64,000 bases of DNA from Xiphophorus maculatus. Taxonomy: Eukaryota > Chordata > Actinopteri > Cyprinodontiformes > Poeciliidae. Location: contig NC_036450.1 in the NCBI RefSeq assembly GCF_002775205.1, positions 14,403,479 through 14,467,478 on the forward strand, in the 5' to 3' direction. The position numbers and the translations under genes are program-made. Under the pieces are notes generated by a model. That model was not told the origin of the DNA. It did no database searches and saw only the letters and a program-made list of their open reading frames with translations. Below, piece after piece: positions 54,107 through 64,000 of this stretch (its first letter is position 1; each line of letters starts with the position of its first letter).

Positions 54107-57100
54107 CTGTCAGAAAACAAAGCCGGAGTTTTGGTCATTTATCATAAGAAAGACAGTAATTTATACTTAAGATCATTTATAACCTACCTGTAGAGCATCT
54201 CTTTCTACAACAGGTCCCTTTCCGTCTCCAACTCTGTCATTTGACTCCAAGGTGGAATACACATCTGCAACAGAGCACAAGAAAATAGCGGTATAAGAAA
54301 CATTTTCTATTCCAGGAATTAGTGGGTATTTTTTTAATCATTTATATTGTAAAATAAAACTATGCAACGTATTCTAACCTTGGTTTTTCTCCATGAGAGG
54401 CAATGTGATGTCATCGCTGTTTTGTTTCCCATTCTTGGGTTTTTTAGTAACACCTGATCCTGTTGGCTTCAAAAGAGAAATGCATTTTTAAACACTTTTT
54501 ACAATGTTATTGCACATGGTGATCTACATTGTTTATTTGTTTTTGTACTTTTCCTTTAATATTTAATAAAGACAATAATCATCATACATTTTTTTTTATT
54601 TTAAGTCATTTTGAGCCCCAGTTTATTGCTGGCATAGTTTTCTGAATTTAAATAAATTCAATAAAGAAAACATTACCAAATTAATATATTTTTACTGTAG
54701 ACAATTTGATAAATGAAGTAAACAAATCTACCATATGCCAATCCAACCTATCCTAACCTCAACTAAGCTGACTTCTGTTGTTTTAAATTGCTATAAAATA
54801 AATAAAAATACCTTAAAGTTGCTCTTGTTCCATCCGGCCTTGGTCAGAGTGTGTCTCAGCTCTTTGTAGGCCCATATTGTCTGAAGTACATGCGAAGCAG
54901 CTTTGGTCTCTCGTGTTGATTGGCTGACAATATATGATTTTGATGGTTAATGACAACAATCAGCACCAAGATATTAATATCTGTATGACTGATATTTATG
55001 ACCGCTGTTTAATGTGCTCATACTAACATCCAAAACAAAGATGTGACGTTTTTCAGCTATTCAACGTTTACACATAGCATTCTTTAAATGCAGTAACGCT
55101 TTTTTTTTTTAACATTTTGATCAAATTCCTTTCTGATACATTTGTATACCTTGACTTATTTATGGCCACCAGTTTCTGCACAGCATGACCCTGTATGAGC
55201 ACTCGAGCATTCTCAGGGTTGTCTGTGATGATCTCGTAAATTGTGTTCAGAATGGAAACCACCGTATCTCCCTCGAGATTTTTCACGGGGTGCTGCTGCC
55301 CGTAAGGCAAGTTAGCAACAAGGTCCCTCAAAGCGTAGTTCCCTGTAAAGACAGACAGGCGGAGAAACTGTGAGTCTGCAGGTGTCGACGCCTCTGAATG
55401 AAGCAGAGGTCTTTAATTCTGTACCGATCAAGTCCTTATTCCTTCTGTCAATGGCGAGGTTGCGAAGAGCGATGGCCACGGCTCGCACGACTTTGTCCAC
55501 GTCTGAGCGCAGCAGCTCCACTAAAACTGGCAGTCCTTTCTCTTTCCTCACCGTGGCTCGAATGTAGCTCGACCACTGCAAGAAGAAAGACAAGAGTCTG
55601 TTGGCTCAGTCGGATTATCTTGAGAAAATTTTAAAACATCCAAAGAAGATTCCTTAAATTACGCTTTACTAGTAAACACCTTTATGTGCCCTTTAAGAAC
55701 TCAAATATCTCTTAACAAGCCTTTGTCTTGAATCATTTTTACACTGGGAAGCCACATTCCTATATTTTACTTTGGATGTTATTTCTAAGACATATGGAAC
55801 CACTCAAAGGGAAATTCAGTTGCAGCTTTTCTGATTATCTTGGCTAGAGACAAGGTCAGCGCACATTTACATTAGGTTGATTAATGATGCCCGCTGAAAA
55901 AACAAAATCAGCCAGCTGAAAAGAGACAAGAAGCCTTAGGTACTCATGGCCCCCCGAGTGCTGGCCTCTAGAAGTTGTCTTCTTTGACCCTGCACTGTTC
56001 TGGCACATTTAAGCCTTACTCATAGCACTTTATTCCAGGCCAGCTCTATTTTAAGTCTCTCCTCAAGCTGAACAGCAGAGATAGCAACAATGCTGTCAAG
56101 AAGCGCATCTCAGATCTGCTCCTCAGACACAAGATGATGTTTACAAACTATGACAGCAGCCACGGTGACTTCACCTACATAAATGATCATACCCATTTGC
56201 ATTGAAATAAAATCAGCCAAATGTGCTGGGAATAACGCTTCATGTTTTCCGAGTAAGGCTCCTGTAATTAGGGATCGTGAAAAATAACTTTGAACTTTTT
56301 TGTTTGCTTACAGCCCAGTGTCCCGCAGCGAGGTTCTGCAGAGCTCCTGCAGCTGCCTCTAGGGTGTTGTGGTTGTGACTGCAGGTAAGAAGAGAGAGGT
56401 ACAGCCTCACCACCTCTGGCTGGTACAGCAGATCTAGGCCTTCAAGAAAAATAAAGACGCACCGTCAGCAGTTTTAACCTGTTGGATGAAATATATTTTG
56501 CAAACCATTAAAACCTTTCGTCATTTTGTTATGTTATAAGTACAAACTGTTTATGAGGTAGACCGTCGGAAGTGGAAGTGGATGTGGAAGTGGAAGTGGA
56601 AGGAAAATGTTTTTTGACATTTTTCCCAATTGAAAATAAAAATTTGTGCATTTGTCTTCTACCAAACTACACTGGATCAAACTTTTGCAGAATCACATTT
56701 TGCTGATATTTCAATTACAAGTCTAAAAAGTGAAATGCTTGCACAGTCTCTTTTTTCTATCTAATGGATAGTATCTGTTGACATGAATTTTTAAGATTTA
56801 CCAGTGATTTACTTCTGGACTTTGACTAGGCCATTCTATATTTTAGAATGCTTTTATCCAAATCATTTCATCATAGCTTTGGCTGTATATTTAATGCTAT
56901 TGTCTTGCTGGATGGTCAAAACTTTACTACTTTACTCTCAGGACTTTTGCATCTGCTAACACAGTTTCTTCCAGGATTACCCTGTATTTAACTCCTTCTA
57001 TCCTCCCATCAACTCTCACCTGCCTTCCTCTTCCTGCTAAAGACACAACTCAATTCTGCTAGAGTATGTTTCTTGGGATTTGCCCAAAAGTTCAATTTTG

Positions 57101-60100
57101 GCCTCCTTTGACTAGAGCACCTCTGTTTGCTGTGTCCCCAACATGACTAGAGGCTAACTTTATCTGAGGCTTTTTATGAGTCTTTTTTAACAATAGTTTT
57201 CGTCTGTCCTTTGTTCCATAAAGGTCAGATTTGTTGAATGAACTATTTATTATTAGTTATCCTATCAGCAGGTTCTCCCATCTGAGCTGTGGACTGCTTC
57301 TCTGATTAATGTTAGTTCTTTTAAGTTTGGAAAATTATCCTTTTCCTTCCACTTCACCATTTTGTGCTCCTAAAATACACTGAAGTTCAATGGATGTGAA
57401 TACTTCAGCAAGGCAAAATGCAAACTTCAGAATTTCTTCTACTTGAATATAATCTAGTTAGTAGATTAGTGGGTTGGTAGATAAATACGCATAGTGCTTT
57501 GCATGCACTGAACTGAGACTACACTGAATGGAAAATACAACTGTAGCAGACTCATGAACTGATTATTTTGCACTGAGCCAGTGGAGGCTGCTGGATGGCT
57601 GACAAGTATAACAGTATAAGGCTGACCCTGAACTGTATCATGATTGTCAGGCTGATTTGCATTCACTGGCTGCAGCGTGGGAGGCATTAGCTAAGCTCTG
57701 ATCTCCGTTTTAATGGCAGTCGGAGCCACAGGCTTGTAGCGCTATGGGTTCTTACTTAACTCAGTGTTTTTCATCCACACTGTACTCATGGCAACAAGAA
57801 GCAAACACAAAGTAAAACACAACGTGGAGACGGTGGAGCAGCAACTGAAGACATATGGAAAAGATGGGACATGCGTTGTTTGAAGCAAGTGCCAGCCAGG
57901 CATTTCTGTCATTCTCTGTACCGCAAACAAAAATGTCATCAGTGTCTCAGATGTTGGGCCGTTTTGCTTTAGTGGTGCAGGTGGAGATGTGTGGGGCTGC
58001 ATTTAAATGATTTCCTTCCCAGGCCATGTCAATGTCATGCTTATACAGCAGATAGCAGAACCCAAGAAGCAGCTACAGCCTGGATGCTTCAGACTGCTTC
58101 TGTATGATGAGGATGTTGAACCACATAAAGGCATTTTATAAAATACACTATTTATATTTTATCTACTACTTACCACCTTAATTTAAAAAAAAGTAGTTTA
58201 TTTGCAAGTTAAACTGAGGTTATTTTTTTTATTTAAAAATATGTACCTTTAATCAGTTCTGCACATTTTGGTAAGTCCAAAGTATTGTATTTCCTCTCCA
58301 CAAATCCATTTTTCCAACCTGTACATCACAGATACATACACACACATGCACACAAACACAAGCACCAGTTTTCATCACATCAGCAAGCAGGTGTAGACAA
58401 TTGCAGAAAAATCCACTGCAGCATTGATTCACAGTATCCACTGCTTTGGAGATATTCCGGCGTTGTGAGCAGACTGACCTTGACTGAACCACTCTTCTGA
58501 TGAGCCCAGTTTGAAGGGAAAAGAAGAAAAGAACAATGTCACAGATTAGATTGTGGTGCAAAGGGACAGAGAGGCAGAAAAGCAGACAGAGCTCCTCCAT
58601 GTGGCGACACACTGAGTTGCTGATTGGATCAGTTGGACCTGCAGCTTTCCTGAAAGCAACACAGCAATTATTGACGATGACTAATGTTTTTCAATGATGT
58701 GCTCACCTTCAGACTGAAGGTAATTGATAAATTCATTTCTAAATAATTAGGTTGTCTTTGATATATATTTTTTTACACCACTTGAATTTTCCACATTTTT
58801 GAGATATTACAAGCGGCAATCAATTTTGTTTTACTTGACAGACCATTACAAACTAAATATTTATGAAGTGGAAGTGAAATAATACATGGCTTGCAATGTG
58901 TTAAGTTTTTTTTCTTTATAAAAATCGTAAAATTGTAGTGTGCACTTGTAGTCAAGCTTTCAAAGTGTCAAACTCCTGTCCTTGAGTTGTGGCATCCTTC
59001 AACTTTTGCACGTATTCCTGCTGAATCCAGAGAATAAATGACCTTCTCCTCATGCAGTCATGTTTTACAGAGTTCTATTAAATACCTAATAATTAAACTC
59101 ATTTTTTTTAAGTACAGATATGTCTAAAGAGTAGCAGTACTCCAGCTCTCGAGGAAGAAAAAATAAATCAAAAATACAATCCTTTTCCTTCCACATTAAA
59201 AATACACAACTTTTTTATGGACTATTACTTACAGTTCCAATAAAATGCACTGACATTTGTAACAGTAGTATAAAAAAGTTAAGGAGATGTGAATACTTTA
59301 GCAAGATGCTGCATAGAAAGAATGCATCAGACAACATATAACAGATATACTGAGCAGTTACATATTGATTCCAATGTCTATCAGTGGATAGAGTTATCGT
59401 ATATCGTATATATTCGAAGGTTGTAGGTTCGATTCCAGCTTCCTCCTGCCACATGTCGATTTGTACACTGATACGTAGATCAGTGGTCTATAATACCACC
59501 GCCGTGGGTAGTCAAAATGACTGGAAAGGTGCCATATAAGTTCAGGCCATTTAGCCATTTGCAATAGCTTTCATCTTTTTCCAATACCTAATGTCTTTGA
59601 CCTCAGGACAAGCTAATCCAGTCTGTTTATTACTGAACATCAAATATTAATTATCAGTTAGGTAAATGTAGCTTCACTGTTGACATTTTACTTTGAGTTC
59701 TTCAAGCTATAAAGATAAATCTTCCGATTAACTGCAGAGCTTAGTGAGTTTTAAAAAATTCTTGCCGGTGCAGTTAGCTGTGAATAACTTATACTAAAAC
59801 AAAATTAGGGAGGAAAATATCAGTTTTTTACTAATACATCACTGACACTGGTGTTACTGCAGATGCCTTGTTCATTGCAGCTGCAAGTCTGTTGCATCAG
59901 AAAGGGAGGAAAAGGCCACTTTACTCAGTATGAAACTAGACAGAGTCTTCAGGGAATGTGGCTAGGTCAGAACATTTCAAAAAAGAAAAAAAACCTTTGT
60001 GCACTGCAGTTCAAGATGCTTGAGGGAGGAAGAAATAAAGCTTAACTTTAATTAGAATGCCAAGAAATACATAACATTAAAGATAATCAAATTCTTCAGC

Positions 60101-61475
60101 TGTATATTTTACAAACCTTTGGGTCTTTTTCCTGAACAGCATTCTGGCTCGTTCTTCTTCTTCTGATGCCCCACTGTTCTCATCAGATGACCAGCATGGG
60201 GCTCCTGAAATCGCTCCGCTCCTGGTATTTCTTTATGAACGTGATAGGACAGGTTTCGAAGGATGCAGACGCAGTTTTCCACTGACTTAATTGAAAGGGA
60301 CAGACAATTTATATCAGAGATCACACGTGAAGCATATAGCACTGGTCAAGTCTCTAGATTTAACTTTGACGTAAACAAAAAAACGGAAAAACAAATACTG
60401 ACTTTTCATAGCAAAACTGAATTTCTGAAATGTTGCCTATTTAAAGAACAGCACCGCACTTTTATTGTTTGGAAGCACTTGTTCCGAGTTATCAAATTGT
60501 AAGGTAGTTGACTGAAAACTAAAAATGATGTCTTGAGCAACCTTATTGTCGGCATCCTTGTTGACGACGGCTGACTGCAGGGCGTGAAGGAGAGCTGCCA
60601 CCAGCCCCTCACACTCCCTTAGCCTCTGTCGAGCCTCGGCCCCATCAGAGCTGACGTTCCTGCAGAAACAACTCTGTCAGAGGAGTCTGTGCAAACGCTG
60701 GCTGAATCCATGACAGACGTCTAGCTATACCTCAGGCATCCGGTGGTGTTCTTGAAGACGGTGGTCCACTCGGCGCTCAGCGGTTTAGATGCATCCACAG
60801 AGTCTCTTCTCCTCCAGCCTGAGTGTGGGATGATGATTTCGTCAGTCAGGGTTTGAAGTCCCTGGTTAATTATTGTCATCTTGAGTGGTTCGTGTGATGA
60901 GAGGTTCCACAGAGTTCCTGTGGGTTTTGTGGGGGAAATACGTTATTGGAAACACCTGAGAAGGTTCAGTCAGTGGCTGAAAAATCTCATCTGTACCTGT
61001 GGCTAACTCTTTGACTTCCATGCTGCTGGACTTCCTCAGCAGTCTAACTAAAGCTTGAATGCCATCACAGCTCTTGATGGCCATTTTGTTGTTGTGGTCT
61101 TTCCCATAGGATATGTTACGCAAAGCACCGCAGGCCTTGCGATGGACTTCAGCTTTGGGATGGTCCAACAGCTCCACCAGGATCGGCACCCCGTTCAGCT
61201 GCCGAACCTCCTGTTTGATCAGGTCGTTTTCATAACAGAGGTGCTGCAAGTAGGCAGCTGCGTTGGACTTGACAGGGTCCATTGGGTGCCTGAGCATCGA
61301 GATCACCTCATGCAAGTTGGGGTCTCTCCAGCGTGGGTCTCTTCGGATGCTGTCCAGGCTTACCATGCTGCTGCGTTTGTGGGGTAGCTGCAGAGTCTGC
61401 GCTCGGCACATGGCCTGGAAGAAAGGATTCAGGTTCCCCTCCAACTGCGCCATAAACGCGTCATCATAGCCACTT
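54014..61475 (-). CDS. arvcf: ARVCF delta-catenin-family armadillo protein, 3' part
   Basis: p120-catenin-family protein that binds the juxtamembrane region of classical cadherins and supports junction stability. Visible coding exons in transcript order are 61475-60997, 60917-60731, 60659-60542, 60285-60117, 58496-58479, 58318-58247, 56439-56312, 55575-55425, 55342-55150, 54923-54812, 54466-54379, 54264-54188 and 54106-54014 (TGA at 54016-54014), all in phase, about 627 residues. The N-terminal exons lie beyond 61475. The armadillo region begins [24 protein letters not shown] rather than CTNND1, CTNND2 or PKP4 is favoured by [40 protein letters not shown] and the tail [19 protein letters not shown]. 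The last four residues, DSWV, form a PDZ-binding motif. A teleost a or b paralogue cannot be distinguished. Confidence 0.94.
55576..56311 (-). other. arvcf: arvcf intron with GC-richer block
   Basis: A GC-richer stretch at about 55930-56230 without an exon in any phase that I can support. It could be regulatory. Confidence 0.45.
56500..57418 (-). mobile_element. Tc1-like transposon copy D, degenerate
   Basis: Family landmarks are present in order: CATTTTGTTATGTTATAAG, GGAAGTGGAAGG expanded to a hexamer array, and TCTGGACTTTGACTAGGCCAT. These are followed by GCTTTGGCTGTATATTTAATG, CTTGCTGGATGG and GTGAATACTTCAGCAAGGC. The transposase-like part reads on the minus strand and is heavily broken. 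It lies in the arvcf intron between exons 58247 and 56439, so it has the same sense as the gene. Confidence 0.75.
56568..56603. repeat. GGAAGT hexanucleotide array inside a transposon copy
   Basis: About six GGAAGT units, one imperfect (GGATGT). They sit exactly where related copies have a single gaagtggaagg motif. Confidence 0.85.
57419..58246 (-). other. arvcf: arvcf intron segment, GC-richer, unexplained
   Basis: About 57560-58010 is GC-richer than the flanks and has open frames on both strands without usable splice sites. No known repeat is recognised. Confidence 0.4.
58479..58496 (-). other. arvcf: 18-nt arvcf microexon
   Basis: Minus-strand AAGAGTGGTTCAGTCAAG lies between acceptor ...CATCAG and donor GTCAGT. 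With one base from the previous exon it reads EEWFSQ plus the first base of a glycine codon. The length is a multiple of three, so skipping keeps the frame. It sits in the insert loop of the armadillo domain, where p120-family proteins carry a short alternative exon. Confidence 0.85.
58770..59312 (+). mobile_element. Tc1-like transposon copy E, internally deleted
   Basis: Landmarks shared with the other copies are CTTGAATTTTCCACATTTTTG, CTTGACAGACCATTACAAAC, ATGAAGTGGAAGTGAAATAA and the end GTGAATACTTTAGCAAGATGC. Most of the transposase region is missing. Confidence 0.7.
59375..59558 (+). mobile_element. tRNA-derived SINE
   Basis: The head has an A-box-like TATCAGTGGATAGAG and a perfect B-box GGTTCGATTCC, 40-50 bases apart. 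The body continues CTGCCACATGTCGATTTG, and the tail GGAAAGGTGCCATATAAGTTC and CAGGCCATTTAG is typical of a widespread teleost tRNA-SINE. The middle is shortened. It lies antisense in an arvcf intron. Confidence 0.8.
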
Positions 61476-64000
61476 CTGCAAAGACAAAGTTTGGATGACA
61501 TTTGATAAATAGATTCCATGCCAGAGTCTTTCCTGAAGAGGATTGCATCTCAATTTATCGCACAGCCATTTCATATTGAAAAATAGCTTTTGGTGTGTTT
61601 ATTTGATTTATAACTGTGTAGTTTAAATCCATACAATATTTAGGTGAAATGTGCTCATGTGAAAATATAAGGCGGCCCCTGCTTGAGTCCCTCTTCCTGA
61701 TGCCTCCCATAAACAGACAAAATGCAGAAAATTGTCAAAATTAGTTGCTAACAACACGAACCAAGAATTTGCATCATCTGTGTTTTTCAATTCTACGTTT
61801 CAAGATTTTATCTCCTTTGAAAACGTCTAATATTTCTCTTTAATTTGGGTGGTAAGCTCTGAATGGGATGAGAATAGTTTGGGATTTGCAGTCAAGGTAA
61901 AAAATATATGTATATACATTTTGGGTTTTCATAAAAGAGGGTGTCTGGCTGCAGCACTCAGAACCTTCTGACCAGTATAATTGCTGGACACTTCCACAGT
62001 GTTCCTACTTGCACATAACTGTTTCGACCGGAGGAGCAAGGAACATTCAAGCGTCTGGAAATTATTGCCCAAGGATGAATCAGACTTCTGTTGGTCCACA
62101 ACTATCTGGCATATACTGTATGTCACACAGAGATGTGCCTCTAGTTAACCCAGATGTATGTGAATTATTCTGGCTTCAACCTAATAAATTAATTTTGTCG
62201 ATTCTAACTGACATGACAGGAAAAGTCATAGAGTAAGTAGAGTAGATAAAGGGGAAGTGTAAAGCTCAATCAAGTAACTATGGGTTGAACTATGTTACCT
62301 TCGGTTTTTATAAAAATGTTGTATATCTCATTCATAACTGAAAAGAAATTTAACTTTGCAATTTGACACCTTGAATTCGGCCTCTGTCTTTGCTTCAGAG
62401 CAATTCAGATTTTCTGGAACTGTTTTTACAACCGTGGTTAGTTCAATACCTCACAATGAGATTGCAGCCTAAAGCCAAATGTTCACTGTTGAAAAACAGA
62501 CAAGGGAAATGTAAGTATATGACAATAAAAGTGCCAGTCAGGTATTTCTTTAATCATTTTTTATGAGGAATAGTGTGAAGTAACTGTCATACTGGGTACT
62601 GCAGGCTCTCTTTAGAGGTTATTCCCTGAATTTTGTGGTTATACAACCATCTCAAAAGAAATACTGCACAGAAGAGAGGAGATGAGTGGAATGAAGTATC
62701 TCTCCATGCCCACTAAAGCTAGCTGCAAAGGAAGAAGTGTCCAACACAAAATACAATATAGAAAATGGAGTAGTGAAGTGTAAAATAATTATGCCAAGGG
62801 ATTTGATACAGGTTCTAACACTCACACAAAGTCTGACCTATACACTTGTTGCTCACGTTTCTCAAGGTTCATTTCATCTTTTATTTTTAGCATTTTTCAT
62901 ACTTTTATTTCACTGGCTATAGATCCAAAACACCCATTTGTAAGATTACAATACATATTTCAACTTGGATCACAAGAGATGCCTCTAAACTGAGAATAGA
63001 TTATGCCTGGCGCCTCTGTATAAATTAAAAGCAAAAAGGCAGAGTTGTTTTTCTTTTGCATCTTTACAAATTATTTATTAGAGAATAGGCAAGTTCATTA
63101 CAAAATTCAAAATTGAATTAGCTTTTTAATTACACCTCTGTAATATTGAATCAGTAAATATTATCTGATAATATTATACAGACAAGTTACAGAGAGAAAT
63201 TAGCTGTCATGGCCACTTTTCAGTAAAAAAATAATGTTTTCAGCTACAATCTCAAATTTTGAGTCTTTTAATCCTTTGATTTCTGCTTTGTAATTAAATT
63301 TTATGAGTAGTTAAACAATCTGATATTGAAATCAAAGATTATAAAATAGTTTCTAAGGCATGGTGCATCTGCTTGATTAATGGTTTCAGATTTTCAGATT
63401 TTGCCATTTTTCTAAATCAGTTTAAGTGTAATGAAGAATCTTTACGTTTTGTGATAATCTGCATTTCTCCTTCTCCATTAGCTAACAAACACACACACAA
63501 ACAAACAGAAATGAAACAATGCCAATCCACTCAGCTACAAATGTGAAGGTCTAACAGTTAACATGTTGAATAAAATTTGTTTAGACAAATTTCTTTGTGC
63601 AACAGACGGAGGTTTTGTTGTCTCTTTTGTAAACAGTTCTATCACTCTTGTATGGGCCAAGGAAAAGCTTCTGGCAGGCAATAACACTTGAAACCTCCTT
63701 ATCTATCAACTTTGCAGCAGCAGGCTGCCATCCCTGATTGATACCAGTTGCAGCTTAACTGCTGTCCATCTGTCTTGTTATTATCCACACGGACTCAAAG
63801 GATCGGAGCTGAGCTGCATCCTCTGGATGTCTATGCAGCTATCAAGCTCGACAGGTTTTCATCATAGAAAGCCTACAAGTTTAAATGCAAAATTGACTGT
63901 GTTTCTTTAACTATGGGTAGCTTCATATATGAATCTTCTCAGTTTATAATGCTGGTTTAGATGCAGTGGGAGTCAAAAAAATAGATTTTTATGGTGCAAC
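61476..64000 (-). other. arvcf: arvcf intron running off the window
   Basis: The acceptor at 61476-61477 shows an upstream intron that continues past the window end. It contains a CA-rich tract (about 63488-63508) and AT-rich noncoding DNA. No further arvcf exon is recognised, so the gene's N-terminal half lies outside. Confidence 0.6.

Larger units (their letters stand above)
58497..60116 (-). other. arvcf: arvcf intron containing transposon copy E and a SINE
   Basis: The 1.6-kb intron upstream of the microexon. Apart from the two mobile elements listed separately, nothing is recognised. Confidence 0.6.

Noticed and set aside
59375..59460. Functional tRNA gene
   Set aside because: A- and B-box-like motifs are present but no cloverleaf can be folded, and the sequence continues into a teleost SINE body and tail.

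Overview
The window is vertebrate nuclear DNA, and the gene content and repeats point to a teleost fish. It is AT-rich and intron-rich, with GT-AG introns. It carries Tc1/mariner-like, hAT-like, tRNA-SINE and LINE remnants of the kinds common in teleost genomes, probably a percomorph (inference). There is no bacterial or phage sequence, no CRISPR array and no operon. Five protein-coding genes could be reconstructed exon by exon with consistent reading phase: glis3 (3' part), rfx3 (complete coding region), smad4 (complete), bmp10 (complete) and arvcf (3' part). One further terminal exon could not be assigned to a gene.

Plus-strand half, left side: glis3 runs from the window edge to 13470. Its eight visible coding exons carry the five C2H2 zinc fingers and end in a GLIS3-type C-terminus. 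About 4.4 kb of intergenic DNA follows, with a hAT-like element at 16885-17628. Then comes a CpG-richer block (about 17930-18700) that is the best candidate for the rfx3 promoter and untranslated first exon. The rfx3 coding region occupies 24369-32891 in 16 exons and gives a 760-residue protein. Its 3' UTR and two transposon copies follow. At 37793-38780 lies an extra terminal exon (about 71 codons, a UTR and an AATAAA) of uncertain ownership.

Minus-strand half, right side: smad4 (40238 to about 47300) has a noncoding first exon and ten coding exons, one of which uses a GC instead of a GT donor. bmp10 (50538-52172) is a two-exon TGF-beta-family ligand with signal peptide, RIRR cleavage site and seven-cysteine mature domain. 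arvcf (54014 to beyond 61475) covers the armadillo region and the C-terminal DSWV motif, with an 18-nt microexon. smad4 and rfx3 converge, with polyadenylation signals about 70 bp apart.

Functionally, glis3 and rfx3 are transcription factors of endocrine-pancreas and ciliated tissues and are linked here as in other vertebrates. smad4 is the common transducer for BMP/TGF-beta ligands such as Bmp10, so a ligand and its mediator lie about 3 kb apart on the same strand. arvcf encodes a cadherin-binding catenin.

Nothing here amounts to a wholly new biological system. The observations most worth a second look are the orphan terminal exon after rfx3, the GC-AG intron in smad4, an inverted pair of RFX half-sites in the candidate rfx3 promoter, a set of perfect short palindromes, and a microsatellite that grew from a motif inside a transposon copy.
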